Positions 63,183-64,000 of a stretch of DNA of 64,000 bases are shown here, one piece after another. The notes beneath the pieces were generated by a model. The model made no database searches. It was not told where the DNA came from and saw nothing but the letters and a program-made list of their open reading frames with translations. The stretch's first letter is position 1, and every line of letters begins with the position of its first letter. Both the position numbers and the translations under genes were made by a program. This DNA is from Luzula sylvatica. Its lineage: Eukaryota; Streptophyta; Magnoliopsida; Poales; Juncaceae. The DNA lies in assembly GCA_946800325.1 (NCBI GenBank), contig OX326958.1:32595314-32659313 (forward strand), written 5' to 3'.

Positions 63183-64000
63183 ACTTTTTCTAAATATTTT
63201 TCTGTTTGTTATGCACTGGTATTATGCAAAGAGATCCATGAAGTTTTGTAATTAAATTGTTTGTTTGTGTAGGTGTGATGCCGAAGAACTCAAGGCGTCA
63301 CTGTGGAGAAATGAGTCTCGAGGAGATAAAATCATCATAAAATTCTTTTTTAAATAATATTTTATGTATACTCACGATTATTTTCTTTTTTCTAAATTCC
63401 ACAGACTAGCATAGGGATAATATGATATTTAAAAATTTGAGAAGGGTAAATACAATACTTCTAAGAGGGTTCATTTGACATTTCAGACTTTTGAGCAATA
63501 TTTCTTTATTAGGCGATACCATCATTAGCATCATTGATTCATTCATCTTTCTAATTATTATAGTCTTAATAGCTAACATAATTCTTGGAAGCATATTATC
63601 GAACACCTTAAATGCATGGAACAATAGTAAATTAAAATAGTGAAAATTATTATATATTTTTTGTTTTTTATGTAATATTGTTAATAGATGCATACTAAGT
63701 ACAGGGAGTGTTAGTTTAGTTTTATTTATGTTGTATATTGTATTATTAATTATTAATGTAGATGTGTATTTGGTGGTCTGTAGAATGATATGTTAATTGG
63801 CGCGGTCTTTAATGGGCTTCTTTAATGGGCTTCCGAAATGAATGTGTTGGTAGATTATGCGTTAATTACTAAAGTGTCCATTAATATATTTTGTGGAAAA
63901 TAAAGAAAGATATTTATGAGTTACTATTAATTAAACTGCATTTCGCAAATCAATATTTATTGATTAGTGAGAAACCATATATAGATCAAGTTACATTTCC
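63183..64000. other. AT-rich 3' flank of the duplicated gene block (copy 2)
   Basis: Matches 42013-42830 with scattered substitutions. One of them (GACTAGC for GACAAGC near 63406) puts a stop in the minus-strand frame that is open in copy 1. No gene called. Confidence 0.7.

Larger units (their letters stand above)
54676..64000. repeat. Segmental duplication, copy 2 (continues off window)
   Basis: Direct-orientation copy of 29657-42830. It lacks the 5.6-kb segment (junction at 56705/56706) and carries the 1.78-kb MITE at 61404-63179. Near-identical sequence continues to base 64000, which corresponds to 42830, so the true right end is not visible. Confidence 0.95.

Overview
The window looks like nuclear DNA of a flowering plant, probably a eudicot. 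The evidence is a long AT-rich tandem satellite, Tourist-, Mutator- and Helitron-type transposon ends, many microsatellites, short GT-AG exons with AT-rich introns, and a pseudogene of the plant-type wybutosine gene (TYW3 domain). I cannot name the species. There is no prokaryotic gene organisation, no CRISPR array, and no RNA gene that I can support.

Region 1 (1-29657) is an uninterrupted satellite array of a 124-bp monomer, about 239 copies, entering from the left edge. It has nested higher-order structure. A 17-monomer block (2108 bp) occurs three times. A 45-monomer block (5584 bp) is duplicated head to tail at constant offset. Chimeric blocks then follow, differing by whole monomers. The last 5.5 kb are more irregular and hold truncated monomers.

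Region 2 (29658 to about 42830) is copy 1 of a segmental duplication. Copy 2 is at 54677-64000, in the same orientation, and runs off the window. The duplicated block holds, in order: an LTR-like repeat, a 60-bp tandem repeat, an exon-like ORF, a very GC-rich hairpin-forming minisatellite, and an apparent divergent gene pair. The minus-strand partner is broken or only partly resolved. The plus-strand partner is a four-exon, 112-residue candidate that I do not recognise. The copies differ by a 5.6-kb segment present only in copy 1 (31686-37292; it carries a Helitron-like end, a MITE and an inverted repeat) and by a 1.78-kb Tourist-like MITE present only in copy 2 (61404-63179). Copy 1 preserves the empty site of that MITE.

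Region 3 (about 42830-54676) is a gene-poor spacer between the copies. It holds a TIR element inside a TA microsatellite, three partial copies of an AT-rich dispersed repeat, the frameshifted TYW3 pseudogene on the minus strand, a CCGAAT-rich minisatellite, foldback and CTAGGCG-type elements, and a TA-driven tandem duplication carrying a short poly(A)-tailed retroelement with a 13-bp target duplication.

No coherent pathway is encoded. The window is mainly a record of repeat turnover. The most notable items are the nested satellite, the mosaic segmental duplication, the hairpin minisatellite and the unrecognised small spliced gene.
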